Source: Aquabacterium sp.
GTDB lineage: Bacteria; Pseudomonadota; Gammaproteobacteria; Burkholderiales; Burkholderiaceae_C
Assembly (NCBI RefSeq): GCF_030652515.1
Contig: NZ_JAUSAR010000137.1
Location: 1-64,000 of the forward strand
Direction of reading: 5' to 3'
Length of the DNA: 64,000 nt
The notes below the pieces were generated by a model. That model was not told the origin of the DNA. It saw only the letters and a list, made by a program, of their open reading frames with translations, and made no database searches. A program made the position numbers and the translations under genes. Shown in pieces: positions 46,375 through 56,519 of the stretch (positions are counted from its first letter, which is position 1; each line of letters opens with the position of its first letter).

Positions 46375-46854
46375 GTGACGTCGTTTGATTACGCGGTCAT
46401 TGCAATCGTCTTGCTGTCGGCGTTGGTGGGTTGGTGGCGCGGTTTCATGTACGAGTTGTTTTCGCTGATCGGCTGGCTTGCGGCGTATATCGTGGCGCGC
46501 ACATATTCGGAGCAAATGGTGCCGTATGTGCCATTGGCGGTCGGGGCGGAAAACCTTCGTTCGGCAGCGGCGTTCGCGGTCTTGTTTATCGCAACGCTGA
46601 TCGTGGGCGCGGTGTTCGCCTGGTTCCTGGCGCGGTTGGCGAAGTTCGCCGGACTGGGCGGGGTGGATGGCAAGTTCGGCGCGATATTCGGCATGTTGCG
46701 CGGCGGTCTGATGGTGATCGCGCTGGTGTGGCTGGGCGGGCTGACCGATTTGCCGCAGTTGCCGTTCTGGCGCAATGCGCTGTCGAGCAAGCCGTTGCAG
46801 CAGGCGGCCTTGTACGCCAAGGATTATTTGCCGGAAGAAACGGCCCTGAAGTAA
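46375..46854 (+). CDS. cvpA: CvpA family membrane protein
   Basis: A 159-residue protein with four hydrophobic segments; CvpA was named for colicin V production and is generally found just upstream of purF. The N-terminal [20 protein letters not shown] and the [16 protein letters not shown] segment are typical. The start is GTG at 46375. Confidence 0.92.
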   Translation: MTSFDYAVIAIVLLSALVGWWRGFMYELFSLIGWLAAYIVARTYSEQMVPYVPLAVGAENLRSAAAFAVLFIATLIVGAVFAWFLARLAKFAGLGGVDGKFGAIFGMLRGGLMVIALVWLGGLTDLPQLPFWRNALSSKPLQQAALYAKDYLPEETALK

Positions 46855-46886
46855 ACGAATCATTTTTCGAAAAGCAGAAACAAACT

Positions 46887-48413
46887 ATGTGTGGGATTCT
46901 AGGAGTCGTAGCGCAAAGTCCCGTCAACCAGTTGCTGTATGACGGTTTGCAGGTGTTGCAGCATCGCGGGCAGGATGCGGCGGGTATCGCCACGCTGGAT
47001 CGCAATACTTTCCATTTGCACAAGGGCAACGGCCTGGCGCACGACGTGTTCCGCACCCGCAACATGCGCGCGCTGACCGGCAACGCAGGTATCGCCCATG
47101 TGCGCTATCCGACCGCCGGCTCCGCCGTCGACCACAACGAAGCGCAGCCGTTCTATGTGAATTCGCCGTTCGGTCTGGTGCTCGGCCACAACGGCAACCT
47201 CACCAACACCTCGCAGCTGCAAAAAGAACTGTTCCTCGAAGACATGCGCCACGTGAACACCAATTCCGATTCGGAAGTGTTGCTCAACGTGCTCGCGCAC
47301 GAACTGCAAGCCAATGCCACCAACTTCCGTCTCGACACCAAGGCCATCTTCGCCGCAGTGAGCGCGGTGCATCGCCGCTGCAAGGGCGCGTACGCCGTGG
47401 TGGCGATGATCTCGGGTTATGGCCTGCTGGCGTTCCGCGACACCCACGGCATCCGTCCGCTGGTGGTGGGCAGCAACCAGACCGACAAAGGTGTGGAATA
47501 TCTGGTGGCCTCCGAAAGCGTGGCGCTGGATACGCTGGGCTTTAAGTATCTGCGCGACATCGCGCCGGGCGAAGCGGTGTACATCGACCTCGACGGCAAT
47601 TTCCACAACCAGCAATGCGCCGAGCAACCCGAGCTCAATCCCTGCATTTTTGAATATGTATATTTTGCGCGCCCCGATTCGGTGATCGACGGTATTTCGG
47701 TTTACGAGACGCGCCTGAAAATGGGCGAATACCTGGCCGACAAACTCATGCGCGTATGGCCGGATCAGGATATCGACGTGGTAATCCCCATTCCCGACTC
47801 CAGCCGCCCCAGCGCGCTGCAGTTGGCCAACCGGCTGGGCATCCCGTTCCGCGAAGGCTTCGTCAAGAACCGCTACATCGGCCGTACTTTCATCATGCCC
47901 GGACAGGCCATGCGCAAGAAATCAGTGCGCCAGAAGCTCAACGCCATCAGCGTCGAATTCAAGGGCAAGAACGTGCTGCTGGTGGACGATTCCATCGTGC
48001 GCGGCACTACCAGCCGCGAGATCGTGCAGATGGCGCGCGATGCCGGTGCGCGCAAAGTGTATTTCGCCTCCGCCGCGCCTCCCGTCAAATTCCCCAATGT
48101 GTACGGCATCGACATGCCCAGCCGTAAGGAGTTGATCGCCACCGGACGCACGGATGAAGAGATCTGCCGCGAGATTAGTGCCGACCGCATCATCTATCAG
48201 GATCTTGCCGACCTGAAGGCTGCGGTGCAGGAATGCAATCCCAAGATCAAGCAATTCGACTGTTCCTGTTTTGATGGCGAGTACATCACGGGCGATATCA
48301 CCGCCGAGTACCTGGATCGCGTGGAAGCGTCACGCGCGGGCGGCAAAGCGAACAAGACGCTGGAAGAAGACCAACTGGAGCTCGATCTGGTGATGAGTGC
48401 TTCCTCCATGTAG
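46887..48413 (+). CDS. purF: Amidophosphoribosyltransferase
   Basis: First committed step of purine synthesis. The 508-residue protein begins MCGILG, so Cys2 after Met removal is the glutaminase nucleophile; no propeptide is present. The PRPP-binding loop is [19 protein letters not shown] terminator follows, ending the long forward operon. Confidence 0.97.
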   Translation: MCGILGVVAQSPVNQLLYDGLQVLQHRGQDAAGIATLDRNTFHLHKGNGLAHDVFRTRNMRALTGNAGIAHVRYPTAGSAVDHNEAQPFYVNSPFGLVLGHNGNLTNTSQLQKELFLEDMRHVNTNSDSEVLLNVLAHELQANATNFRLDTKAIFAAVSAVHRRCKGAYAVVAMISGYGLLAFRDTHGIRPLVVGSNQTDKGVEYLVASESVALDTLGFKYLRDIAPGEAVYIDLDGNFHNQQCAEQPELNPCIFEYVYFARPDSVIDGISVYETRLKMGEYLADKLMRVWPDQDIDVVIPIPDSSRPSALQLANRLGIPFREGFVKNRYIGRTFIMPGQAMRKKSVRQKLNAISVEFKGKNVLLVDDSIVRGTTSREIVQMARDAGARKVYFASAAPPVKFPNVYGIDMPSRKELIATGRTDEEICREISADRIIYQDLADLKAAVQECNPKIKQFDCSCFDGEYITGDITAEYLDRVEASRAGGKANKTLEEDQLELDLVMSASSM

Positions 48414-48477
48414 ATTGACACTGCTGCTGGGCGGGTGTTACTTTCCGTCTGCGCCGATTTGAGGAACAGCTTGCGGG

Positions 48478-48501
48478 CGCTTTAACAATCCTGCTAAAGC
48501 G
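48478..48501 (+). other. Hairpin between purF and metZ
   Basis: A perfect 7-bp inverted repeat CGCTTTA / TAAAGCG with a 10-base loop lies just before the purF terminator. It may be part of a leader structure of metZ or simply an accessory stem. Confidence 0.4.
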
Positions 48502-48506
48502 AGGGA

Positions 48507-48541
48507 AACCCGGTATAGCGCTAAGCTTTCCGGGTTTTTTA
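48507..48541 (+). terminator. Intrinsic terminator after purF
   Basis: The stem AACCCGG / CCGGGTT is followed by a run of six or more T (48535-48540). The loop holds a small TAGCGCTA palindrome. It lies about 95 bp after purF and 45 bp before metZ. Confidence 0.8.
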
Positions 48542-48584
48542 TTGGCGGCACTGTCGGCGTGGACAGGCTGCAAGGACGATGAAC

Positions 48585-49751
48585 ATGACTGAATCATACC
48601 AACCCGAAACACTGGCCGTGCGTGCAGGCAATGTGCAAAGCCAGTTTCACGAGCACAGCGAGGCGCTGTTCCTCACTTCCAGCTTCACTTTCGACAATGC
48701 CGAGCAGGCGGCCAAGCGCTTCATCGGCGAAGAGCCGGGCAATATCTATGCGCGCTTCACCAATCCCACCGTCACCATGTTCGAAGACCGCCTGGCTGCG
48801 CTTGAAGGCGCCGAGCAATGCGTGGCAACGTCTAGCGGCATGTCAGCCATTCTGTCGGCCTGCATGGGTCTGCTCAAGGCGGGCGACCATGTGATTGCAT
48901 CGCAGAGTCTGTTCGGTTCGACGGTGAACCTGTTCAATACCGTGATGAAAAAGTTCGGCGTGGAGACGACTTTTGTTTCCGCCACCGACGTGTCGGCATG
49001 GAAGGCGGCAGTGCGCCCGAACACCAAACTGTTCTTTCTGGAGACGCCGTCCAATCCGCTCACCGAAATCTCCGACATCGCGGCCATTTCAGCGGTGGCG
49101 AAAGGCTGCGGTGCCTTGCTGGCGGTGGACAACTGCTTCTGCACGCCCATCCTGCAGCGCCCGTTCGATTTCGGCGCAGATATCGTGATCCATTCCGCCA
49201 CCAAATACATCGACGGCCAGGGCCGCGTGCTGGGCGGTGCGGTGCTGGGCAGCAAGAAATTGATGGAGCCAGTGTACGGCTTTCTGCGCACCACAGGACC
49301 TACCATGAGCGCGTTCAACGCTTGGGTATTCTTGAAAGGTCTGGAGACGCTTAAGCTGCGCATGGACGCACACAGCGCCAATGCGTTGCAACTGGCGCAA
49401 TGGCTGGAGAAACAACCCAACGTGGCGCGCGTGTTCTATCCCGGCCTGCCGTCGCATCCGCAGCATGCGCTGGCGATGAAACAGCAGAAGACCGGCGGCG
49501 GCATTGTGGCGTTCGAGGTCAAGGGCGGCAAGGCCGCAGCCTGGAAGGTGATCGACAGTACCAAGCTGCTGTCCATCACCGCCAATCTGGGCGACACCAA
49601 GACCACCATCACTCATCCGGCAACCACCACCCATGCGCGCATTTCGCCCGAGGCACGGGCAGCGGCTGGCATCGGCGAGGGGCTGATCCGCATCGCCGTG
49701 GGGCTGGAGGCGATAGTAGATATCCAAAACGATTTGGCTAGGGGGTTATGA
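48585..49751 (+). CDS. metZ: O-succinylhomoserine sulfhydrylase
   Basis: PLP enzyme making homocysteine directly from O-succinylhomoserine and sulfide. The 388-residue Cys/Met-metabolism fold has the PLP lysine in IHSATKYIDGQGR and the N-terminal LAVRAG typical of MetZ. AAGGA sits eight bases before ATG 48585 but only two before ATG 48579, so the former is chosen. It overlaps the next gene by ATGA. Confidence 0.93.
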   Translation: MTESYQPETLAVRAGNVQSQFHEHSEALFLTSSFTFDNAEQAAKRFIGEEPGNIYARFTNPTVTMFEDRLAALEGAEQCVATSSGMSAILSACMGLLKAGDHVIASQSLFGSTVNLFNTVMKKFGVETTFVSATDVSAWKAAVRPNTKLFFLETPSNPLTEISDIAAISAVAKGCGALLAVDNCFCTPILQRPFDFGADIVIHSATKYIDGQGRVLGGAVLGSKKLMEPVYGFLRTTGPTMSAFNAWVFLKGLETLKLRMDAHSANALQLAQWLEKQPNVARVFYPGLPSHPQHALAMKQQKTGGGIVAFEVKGGKAAAWKVIDSTKLLSITANLGDTKTTITHPATTTHARISPEARAAAGIGEGLIRIAVGLEAIVDIQNDLARGL

Positions 49752-50305
49752 AAATGAAGAGGGCAAAAAGAGCGCCACGTCCGGTTGTGGCTGCGGCAGC
49801 AGTTGTGCAGGATACCGGGCGGCTGCTGGCGCAGCAGGTCGGCGATGCGCTCAAGGGACACGGCATGACGCTGGTGACGGCGGAATCCTGCACCGGCGGC
49901 GGCATCGCGCAGGCGATCACCATGATCTCCGGCAGCTCGGCGTGGTTCGACCGCGGTTTTGTGACCTATTCCAACACCGCCAAGGAAGAAATGCTGGGAG
50001 TTGCGCCGCACACATTGGAGGAGCACGGCGCGGTGAGCGAACAGACCGTGCGCGAGATGGCGGACGGCGCGCTGCAATATAGCCGTGCGCAGGTGGCGTT
50101 ATCGGTGAGCGGTGTCGCCGGACCCACCGGCGGCACGCCGGAGAAGCCGGTCGGCATGGTCTGGTTCGCCTGGGCGAGCAACGATAACGTGCAGGCGGTT
50201 TGCCATCAGCTCTCCGGGGATCGCGATGCCATCCGTGCAAAATCGGTGCAGATTGCCCTGCAGGGCGTACTCAACCTGTTGAATGGCATTACAAAAACGG
50301 CATAG
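49748..50305 (+). CDS. pncC: Nicotinamide-nucleotide amidohydrolase (CinA C-terminal type)
   Basis: A 185-residue stand-alone CinA C-terminal domain, which deamidates nicotinamide mononucleotide in NAD recycling. The signature TLVTAESCTGGGIAQAIT and the SGVAGPTGGTPEKPVGMVW segment are conserved. Its ATG overlaps the metZ stop. recA follows, as in many proteobacteria. Confidence 0.93.
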   Translation: MKMKRAKRAPRPVVAAAAVVQDTGRLLAQQVGDALKGHGMTLVTAESCTGGGIAQAITMISGSSAWFDRGFVTYSNTAKEEMLGVAPHTLEEHGAVSEQTVREMADGALQYSRAQVALSVSGVAGPTGGTPEKPVGMVWFAWASNDNVQAVCHQLSGDRDAIRAKSVQIALQGVLNLLNGITKTA

Positions 50306-50314
50306 GCAACAAAG

Positions 50315-50356
50315 AGAACGAACGTTCTGTACAAGTCCGAATTGTTGTGCCACAAT
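50315..50356 (+). promoter_or_regulatory. recA promoter with SOS-like box
   Basis: AGAAC-GAAC-GTTCT (50315-50328) has the GAAC-N4-GTTC arrangement of Gram-positive type LexA boxes. It abuts a plausible promoter: TGTACA (50328-50333), 17 bp, CACAAT (50351-50356). No CTGT-N8-ACAG box is visible. The site would block RNA polymerase if bound. Confidence 0.55.
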
Positions 50357-50389
50357 CCGCCCCATCGAATTTTTGAAAGGGGAACACAA

Positions 50390-51469
50390 ATGGATGACAA
50401 CAAGAGCAAGGCACTCGCGGCGGCACTGAGCCAGATCGAAAAACAGTTCGGCAAGGGCTCCATCATGCGCCTAGCCGAGGGCGAAGCAATCAAGGATGTC
50501 GAGGTTGTCTCCACCGGTTCGCTGGGTCTGGACATCGCATTGGGCGTCGGCGGTTTGCCGCGCGGCCGCGTGATCGAAATCTACGGCCCGGAATCTTCCG
50601 GCAAAACCACACTTACCCTGCAAGTCATCGCCGAGATGCAAAAACTCGGCGGCACCGCTGCCTTTATCGACGCGGAACACGCGCTTGATCCGCAGTACGC
50701 GCAAAAGCTGGGCGTCAGGGTGGAAGACCTGCTCATTTCGCAGCCGGACAACGGTGAGCAGGCGCTGGAAATCGTCGATATGCTGGTGCGCTCCGGCTCC
50801 GTCGATATCGTGGTGGTGGACTCAGTTGCCGCCCTTACCCCGAAGGCCGAAATCGAAGGCGAAATGGGCGACGCACAAATGGGCCTGCATGCGCGCCTGA
50901 TGTCGCAAGCCCTGCGCAAGCTTACGGCCAACATCAACCGCTCCAACACCATGGTCATCTTCATCAACCAGATCCGCATGAAGATCGGCGTGATGTTCGG
51001 CAACCCCGAAACCACCACCGGCGGCAACGCGCTCAAGTTTTATGCCTCGGTGCGCATGGACATCCGCCGTACCGGCGCGATCAAAAAGGGCGACGAAGTC
51101 ATCGGCAACGAAACCCGCGTCAAAGTGGTCAAGAACAAGGTTGCGCCCCCGTTCCGCGAAGCCAACTTCGATATTTTGTACGGGGAAGGCATCTCGCGCG
51201 AAGGCGAAATCGTCGAACTGGGCGTGCTGCACAAGCTGGTCGAAAAATCCGGTGCCTGGTATGCCTACAAGGGCGAAAAAATCGGCCAAGGCAAGGACAA
51301 CGCGCGTGAATTCCTGAAGAGCCATCCGGACATCGCCGCCGAGATCGAAAACAGCATACGTGAAGCCGTCGGCGTGGCGAAACTGGAGGTCGCTGAAAAA
51401 GCAACGGCGAAAGGAAGCGAAAAATCCAGTGCCAAAGCAGGTTCGAAAGCCGTTGAGGAACAAGCCTGA
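50390..51469 (+). CDS. recA: Recombinase RecA
   Basis: Strand exchange in homologous recombination and co-protease for LexA. The 359-residue protein has Walker [10 protein letters not shown], Walker [10 protein letters not shown], the conserved MRAB segments around [20 protein letters not shown] and the acidic/Ala/Lys-rich tail. AAGGGGA precedes ATG 50390. recX overlaps its 3' end in another frame. Confidence 0.99.
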   Translation: MDDNKSKALAAALSQIEKQFGKGSIMRLAEGEAIKDVEVVSTGSLGLDIALGVGGLPRGRVIEIYGPESSGKTTLTLQVIAEMQKLGGTAAFIDAEHALDPQYAQKLGVRVEDLLISQPDNGEQALEIVDMLVRSGSVDIVVVDSVAALTPKAEIEGEMGDAQMGLHARLMSQALRKLTANINRSNTMVIFINQIRMKIGVMFGNPETTTGGNALKFYASVRMDIRRTGAIKKGDEVIGNETRVKVVKNKVAPPFREANFDILYGEGISREGEIVELGVLHKLVEKSGAWYAYKGEKIGQGKDNAREFLKSHPDIAAEIENSIREAVGVAKLEVAEKATAKGSEKSSAKAGSKAVEEQA

Positions 51470-51917
51470 ATTAAGCCTGCGTGTCCGCGCCATGCGCTAT
51501 CTGGCGCGGCGCGAACATAGCCGGGCCGAACTGCACAGCAAGCTGCTGCCGCATGTGCAGGAGGGCGAAGACCTCGATGCGGTGCTGGACGAACTGGAAA
51601 AACGCAACTGGCTGTCCGATGCACGTGCCACCACGCAATGGGTGGACGCCAAGCGCGGCCGCTTCGGCACCCAGCGCATCGCCCACGAGCTCCGTCAAAA
51701 AGGCATTCCCGAGAACCTGATTTCCGATGCCTTGCCGCAACTGAAAGAAACAGAACTGGAATCGGCAAGCCAAGTGTGGCAAAGGAAGTTCGGTATCCAG
51801 CCTCAGGACTCCAAAGAAAAAGCCAAACAAATACGCTTTCTGCAGTCGCGCGGGTTTTCCATGGATGTGATTTTCAAGTTGTTGCGCGCGGCGGAATCGG
51901 GCGACGATGGGCCATGA
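51429..51917 (+). CDS. recX: Regulatory protein RecX
   Basis: Modulates RecA filaments. It contains the RecX helical repeats ([51 protein letters not shown]). No ATG lies before the conserved part; GTG 51429 (162 residues) fits best, with GGAAG about a dozen bases upstream, and gives a 41-base overlap with recA. ATG 51492 would cut the first repeat. Confidence 0.88.
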   Translation: MPKQVRKPLRNKPELSLRVRAMRYLARREHSRAELHSKLLPHVQEGEDLDAVLDELEKRNWLSDARATTQWVDAKRGRFGTQRIAHELRQKGIPENLISDALPQLKETELESASQVWQRKFGIQPQDSKEKAKQIRFLQSRGFSMDVIFKLLRAAESGDDGP

Positions 51918-52039
51918 GTGCGCGTGGCTGAAACAACAATTTTTCGTGTGATGGTGTTTGCCTAGGATGTCGGGGGCGCGGCGTTCGGGAAAGGAATATG
52001 CTTTGCATGGCGCACGCCATTGCGCCTCATACTGACGAG

Positions 52040-52363
52040 CTATTCCGGTTCCGACGGAAGCGTGTCTATTTCACGGTAAGTATTCAGGGCTTGCTGTACA
52101 TAGAGGGGAATGATTCCCGGATTTTTGGCTGGCTCCATATGCCGTGCGGGATGTGCTGAAACCTGGTTGCCCGCAGCTTTCAGGGTGTTCTGCGCGCGCG
52201 CGATAACAATATTGAGCAGATTTTTATCGCTCAAGTCTATCTTCAGTTGTTTTGCGAGTCGTGCCACCGCCTGTTGAGTGAGCGACAGGGCCAATGAGGC
52301 TGGTTCGTCTCCGGGCTGCGCCCCTGCATTGCCTTCATGCAGGTTGCGTGGGAGGTCGGTCAT
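52040..52363 (-). CDS. Hypothetical protein, second gene of Gly-rich unit
   Basis: A 107-residue soluble-looking protein of unknown function. The middle part is helical (SLALSLTQQAVARLAKQLKI, NLLNIVIARAQNTLKAAG), and the C-terminus is acidic. Its ATG overlaps the stop of the preceding Gly-rich gene (ATGA), so the two are translationally coupled. No family is recognised. Confidence 0.65.
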   Translation of the reverse strand: MTDLPRNLHEGNAGAQPGDEPASLALSLTQQAVARLAKQLKIDLSDKNLLNIVIARAQNTLKAAGNQVSAHPARHMEPAKNPGIIPLYVQQALNTYREIDTLPSEPE

Positions 52364-52761
52364 TTTTTCTCCGACTCATGCAATAGCAGCAGGGCCAGCA
52401 ACAATGCTGCGATCGAATCATCGAACTTGTTCCAGCCCAGTAGATTCTGCAATGTGGCAATGGAAATTTTATCCGGGAAATTTGCGGTTATGGACGTACC
52501 GTTGACTGCGTCGGCTCCGGTCAGGAGGACCACGCTCGCAGGCTTTGCATTCGTGATGTCCGCAGCCAGCGCCGCCTTGGAAGCATCGGAAATGTTTACC
52601 GTGATGCCGGATGGCGATTGGGGAGCTGCAACTCCCGCCGATGGCGCTACGGCACCTGCGCCGGCCACACCGCCTATTGCTGCGCCGCCAGCCACGCCGC
52701 CAATGCCCGCCATGCCGCCTATCATGCCAGCGCCGCCAATACCGCCTACCATTCCATTCAT
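52360..52761 (-). CDS. Gly/Ala-rich hydrophobic protein, unknown
   Basis: A 133-residue protein. Residues 1-45 are a low-complexity Gly/Ala/Met/Ile stretch (GGIGGAGMIGGMAGIGGVAG) that is not a standard signal peptide. A compact region follows (ITVNISDASKAALAADI, then ITANFPDKISIATLQNLLGW), and the C-terminus is strongly hydrophobic (SIAALLLALLLLHESEKK). A clear AAAGGAG site seven bases before the ATG supports a real gene. It is coupled to the downstream 107-residue gene. An assembly-prone or membrane-inserting protein is possible, but no function is assigned. Confidence 0.65.
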   Translation of the reverse strand: MNGMVGGIGGAGMIGGMAGIGGVAGGAAIGGVAGAGAVAPSAGVAAPQSPSGITVNISDASKAALAADITNAKPASVVLLTGADAVNGTSITANFPDKISIATLQNLLGWNKFDDSIAALLLALLLLHESEKK

Positions 52762-53281
52762 GATATGGCTCCTTTCAGGGGTTGAATGTCTGTGCGGGTT
52801 TCCACGCCGCTATCCGGTACATCTCTCCGGACGGCGGCAAGACGATATTCGTTAAACGCTTGCCGGGTCTATGCGATCCCGGCAGATCGCCGCGCAACGC
52901 TATCGAGGGGTTGACGTCATCATCGCGAAACGGCCATTTTGGAGCAATACCGTCAACCCTTCATGTTGGCGTTCCCCGTTCGTGTAGAAGACGCTTGTAT
53001 GTGAGTGATAAGGTGAGGAAAATTTGTAGTACTGCGCGTCAGGTGGATTATTGAGCAAGCGTGCAATAAACGTAGTGCATTGCACCGGATGTTATGTGGA
53101 AAATGGTGCAATGCCGTTTGCCCTTCGTCAGGTTCAGGAGAGCGTTATTGCACGCTACATAAGCAGCTTCCCGGGCGGCCAGTTCTGGTTGCTCTCCCCA
53201 AGCGGCTAAAATCCTCCCCATGGTATGATGCGCGCCTTGTCCAGCTTGGCTGGAATGTGACTATTGAGTTCAGGGTGCATC
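52762..53281. other. 520-bp intergenic region rich in inverted repeats
   Basis: No convincing gene is seen between the divergent Gly-rich unit and alaS. It holds several inverted repeats. TCCGG/CCGGA flanked by CCGC/GCGG lies near 52808-52838. TGCCGGG/CCCGGCA is at 52861-52884 and GGGTTGACG/CGTCAACCC at 52908-52959. A nested pair occupies 53059-53155. A possible alaS -10 (TAAAAT, 53207-53212, or TATGAT, 53224-53229) lies before the gene. An untranslated RNA could be encoded here. Confidence 0.6.
53059..53155. repeat. Nested inverted repeats with four GTGCAAT cores
   Basis: The outer arms GCGTGCAATAA (53059-53069) and TTATTGCACGC (53145-53155) are perfect 11-bp complements. Inside them GCATTGCACC (53077-53086) and GGTGCAATGC (53105-53114) are perfect 10-bp complements. 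All four arms share GTGCAAT. The element could be a cruciform, a structured RNA or a small mobile palindrome. Confidence 0.7.
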
Positions 53282-55903
53282 ATGAAAAGCAGTGAAATCC
53301 GTCAGAAATTCCTCGATTATTTCGCCTCCAAAGGCCACACGATAGTCGCCTCCAGTTCGTTGGTGCCGCATGAAGACCCTACGCTGTTGTTCACCAACGC
53401 GGGCATGAACCAGTTCAAGGATGTTTTTCTCGGTTTCGACAAACGCCCCTATACCCGCGCCACGACCTCGCAGAAATGTGTGCGCGCCGGCGGCAAGCAC
53501 AACGACCTGGAAAACGTAGGCTACACCGCGCGCCACCACACTTTCTTCGAGATGCTTGGCAACTTCAGCTTTGGCGACTACTTCAAGCGCGATGCGATCA
53601 AGTACGCCTGGGAACTGCTTACCGAAGTATTCAAGCTGCCCAAGGATAAGCTCTATGTCACCGTGTATGCCGAGGACGACGAGGCGTACGACATTTGGAC
53701 CAAGGAAGTCGGCCTGTCGGCAGACCGCGTGATCCGTATCGGCGACAACAAGGGGGCGCGCTATGCATCCGACAACTTCTGGATGATGGGCGACACCGGC
53801 CCCTGCGGTCCCTGCACCGAAATTTTCTACGACCACGGCGCGCACATTCCCGGCGGTCTGCCCGGCACGCCCGAGGAAGACGGCGATCGTTACATCGAAA
53901 TCTGGAACAACGTGTTCATGCAATTCAACCGCGACGAAGCGGGCGTGATGCATCCGTTGCCCAAGCCCTCGGTGGACACCGGCATGGGACTGGAGCGCAT
54001 CTCGGCAGTGTTGCAGCATGTTCATGCTAACTACGAGATCGACCTGTTCCAGGCGTTGATCAAGGCGGCCGCGCGCGAGACCAAGCAAAGCAACCTCGAC
54101 CAGCCGTCTTTGCGCGTGCTGGCCGACCACATCCGTGCCTGCTCCTTCCTGATCGCCGACGGCGTCATTCCGGGCAACGAAGGCCGCGGCTACGTGCTGC
54201 GCCGCATCATCCGCCGCGCGATCCGCCACGGGTACAAGCTGGGGGCGCGCGATGCGTTCTTCTACAAGATGGTGCCCGATCTGGTGGAGCAGATGGGTGT
54301 TGCGTATCCAGAGCTGGTCGCGGAACAAGCGCGCGTGAAGGGCATTCTCAAGCTGGAAGAAGAACGTTTCTTTGCGACAATCGAACACGGCATGGCGATC
54401 CTCGAAACCGAACTGGCCGAAATGGACAAGGCGGGCAATAAGGTATTCAACGGCGAGACCGCCTTCAAACTGCACGACACCTACGGTTTCCCGCTCGACT
54501 TGACCGCCGACATCTGCCGCGAGCGCGGTGTGAAGGTGGACGATGCTGCCTTCAATGCGGCCATGGCTCGGCAAAAGGAGCAGGCGCGTGCAGCGGGCAA
54601 GTTTAAAATGGCCGCGAACCTCGAATATTCCGGCCCGGCAACGACTTTTCACGGTTACGACACACTGGACCACAAAGGCAACGTCCTCGCCTTGTACAAG
54701 GACGGCGTTGAGGTGAACGAACTGGTCGAAGGCGACATGGGCGTGGTGGTGCTGGATGACACCCCGTTCTATGCCGAATCCGGCGGCCAGGTCGGCGACT
54801 GCGGCGAGTTGCGCAGCGTGCATGGCATATTCGCTGTGGAAGACACGCAGAAGATACAAGCTACCGTGTTCGGGCATCACGGTGTGGTGAAAACCGGCAA
54901 GCTGACGGTGGGCAACGGCGTCACGGCGAAAGTGGATGTCGCGGCACGCAGCCGCACTGTGCGCAATCACTCGGCCACGCACCTGATGCACAAGGCCTTG
55001 CGCGAGGTGCTGGGTACGCATGTGCAGCAGAAAGGTTCGCAAGTCGACCCCGACAAGACGCGCTTCGACTTCGTGCATACGCAACCGATGAGCGATGCCG
55101 AAATCCGCAAAGTGGAAGCGATTGTAAATGCCGAGATTCTGGCCAATGCGGAATGCCAGTCGCGCGTGATGGCGATTGACGATGCGCAGAAGACCGGCGC
55201 GATGATGTTGTTCGGCGAGAAATACGGCGATGTGGTGCGCGTACTGAATATTGGCTCGTCCATCGAGTTGTGCGGCGGTACGCACGTGAAGCGCACCGGC
55301 GACATCGGCCTGTTCAAGATCGTGGCCGAAAGCGGCGTCGCCGCAGGCGTGCGCCGCGTGGAAGCGGTGACGGGCGAAGGTGCGCTGGCACTGGTTCAGG
55401 CGCAGGAACAGCAGTTGCAGCAAGTCGCCGATGCCGTCAAGGCGCAACCGCAGGAGGCTGCCGCGCGCATTGCACAGATCATGGATAACGTGAAGTCGCT
55501 GGAAAAGGAATTGGCGGCTTTGAAGTCCAAACTCGCATCCTCGCAGGGCGACGAGCTGCTGGCGCAAGCGCAGGACATCAACGGCGTGAAAGTGCTGGCC
55601 GCCAAGCTGGATGGCGCGGATGCAGCAGTGTTGCGCGAGACCATGGATAAGCTGAAAGATAAACTGAAATCTGCCGTGATTCTGCTGGCGGCGGTGGGTG
55701 ACGGCAAGGTGAGCCTGATCGCGGGCGTGACGGCGGACGCCACAGCCAAAGTCAAAGCGGGCGAACTGGTGAACTTCGTCGCGCAACAGGTCGGCGGCAA
55801 AGGCGGCGGACGCCCCGACATGGCGCAAGCCGGCGGCACCCAGCCGGAACACTTACCCGCAGCTTTGGCCTCCGTTGCAGCTTGGGCGAAGTCCAAACTC
55901 TAG
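53282..55903 (+). CDS. alaS: Alanyl-tRNA synthetase
   Basis: Charges tRNA-Ala. The 873-residue protein has the class II catalytic domain ([32 protein letters not shown], motif 3 GMGLERI). The editing domain carries [12 protein letters not shown] (HxxxH) and [10 protein letters not shown] zinc ligands. The C-terminal DHHA1 domain ends [18 protein letters not shown] 53282 is chosen from the conserved N-terminus [20 protein letters not shown] lies just upstream. Confidence 0.98.
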   Translation: MKSSEIRQKFLDYFASKGHTIVASSSLVPHEDPTLLFTNAGMNQFKDVFLGFDKRPYTRATTSQKCVRAGGKHNDLENVGYTARHHTFFEMLGNFSFGDYFKRDAIKYAWELLTEVFKLPKDKLYVTVYAEDDEAYDIWTKEVGLSADRVIRIGDNKGARYASDNFWMMGDTGPCGPCTEIFYDHGAHIPGGLPGTPEEDGDRYIEIWNNVFMQFNRDEAGVMHPLPKPSVDTGMGLERISAVLQHVHANYEIDLFQALIKAAARETKQSNLDQPSLRVLADHIRACSFLIADGVIPGNEGRGYVLRRIIRRAIRHGYKLGARDAFFYKMVPDLVEQMGVAYPELVAEQARVKGILKLEEERFFATIEHGMAILETELAEMDKAGNKVFNGETAFKLHDTYGFPLDLTADICRERGVKVDDAAFNAAMARQKEQARAAGKFKMAANLEYSGPATTFHGYDTLDHKGNVLALYKDGVEVNELVEGDMGVVVLDDTPFYAESGGQVGDCGELRSVHGIFAVEDTQKIQATVFGHHGVVKTGKLTVGNGVTAKVDVAARSRTVRNHSATHLMHKALREVLGTHVQQKGSQVDPDKTRFDFVHTQPMSDAEIRKVEAIVNAEILANAECQSRVMAIDDAQKTGAMMLFGEKYGDVVRVLNIGSSIELCGGTHVKRTGDIGLFKIVAESGVAAGVRRVEAVTGEGALALVQAQEQQLQQVADAVKAQPQEAAARIAQIMDNVKSLEKELAALKSKLASSQGDELLAQAQDINGVKVLAAKLDGADAAVLRETMDKLKDKLKSAVILLAAVGDGKVSLIAGVTADATAKVKAGELVNFVAQQVGGKGGGRPDMAQAGGTQPEHLPAALASVAAWAKSKL

Positions 55904-56030
55904 ATAAAATACCGGCCAATGCGCGGGGCGCGAGTGTCGCGTGCGGAACGGTATGGCATAAGAATAAGGTGTGGGCCGCGCGTAGCGGTTACACTACGAC
56001 GATTCCCGATCATTTATGGGTTGGTTGGCA

Positions 56031-56507
56031 ATGCTGAGACAAGAGAACGAGACAATACTGTTGGTCGAAGACGGTGAGGCCGAGGTGCTGCTGATACGGC
56101 AGGCGGTTGCGAGCTGCCCGGAAGAATTGCATCTGGCTGTGGCAAACGATGCGGGCGAGGCGCTGGAATGGCTGTCCGATACTGTGGAGCGCGGTTATTC
56201 GATGCCGCGCATGATTTTGCTCGATCTGAAACTTCCCAAGCTGGCCGGTCTGGCCGTCCTGCGCACCTTGCGCATGGAAGCGCGCATGCAGGATGTGCCC
56301 ATCGTGGTCTACTCCGAACAGCATGAATCCCCGGATGTGGTGTTGAGCTACCAGTTGGGTGCCAACAGCTTCGTCAAAAAACCGGCCAACTTGGCCGAAT
56401 TCACCCAACTCTTGCGTGAGCTGGCCGACCTCGGCTGGCTGAGCGGTCAGGGGCTGCAGAATTCCCGCCCGCGCGCGGCTGTCGACAGGCGCGCCACTCC
56501 CCGCTAA
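56031..56507 (+). CDS. Single-domain response regulator (Rcp1-like)
   Basis: A 158-residue CheY-like receiver without an output domain. The acidic pocket is in ILLVEDGEAEVLL, the phosphorylated Asp is in MILLDLKLPKLAG, and the conserved Lys is in SFVKKPANLAEF. The long loop before LLDLKLPK resembles the Rcp1 group that pairs with phytochrome-type kinases. No kinase is adjacent. The start is uncertain (56016 or 56031). A Lys/Arg-rich tail follows the domain. Confidence 0.85.
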   Translation: MLRQENETILLVEDGEAEVLLIRQAVASCPEELHLAVANDAGEALEWLSDTVERGYSMPRMILLDLKLPKLAGLAVLRTLRMEARMQDVPIVVYSEQHESPDVVLSYQLGANSFVKKPANLAEFTQLLRELADLGWLSGQGLQNSRPRAAVDRRATPR

Positions 56508-56519
56508 GGCTGGCGCGGT

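Noticed and set aside
52782..53054. 90-codon plus-strand open frame before alaS
   Set aside because: No ribosome site, no recognisable motif, and it runs through several inverted repeats; treated as non-coding.
53270..55852. 860-codon open frame antisense to alaS
   Set aside because: alaS is unmistakable on the plus strand; the antisense product has no domain and His/Val/Arg-rich shadow composition.
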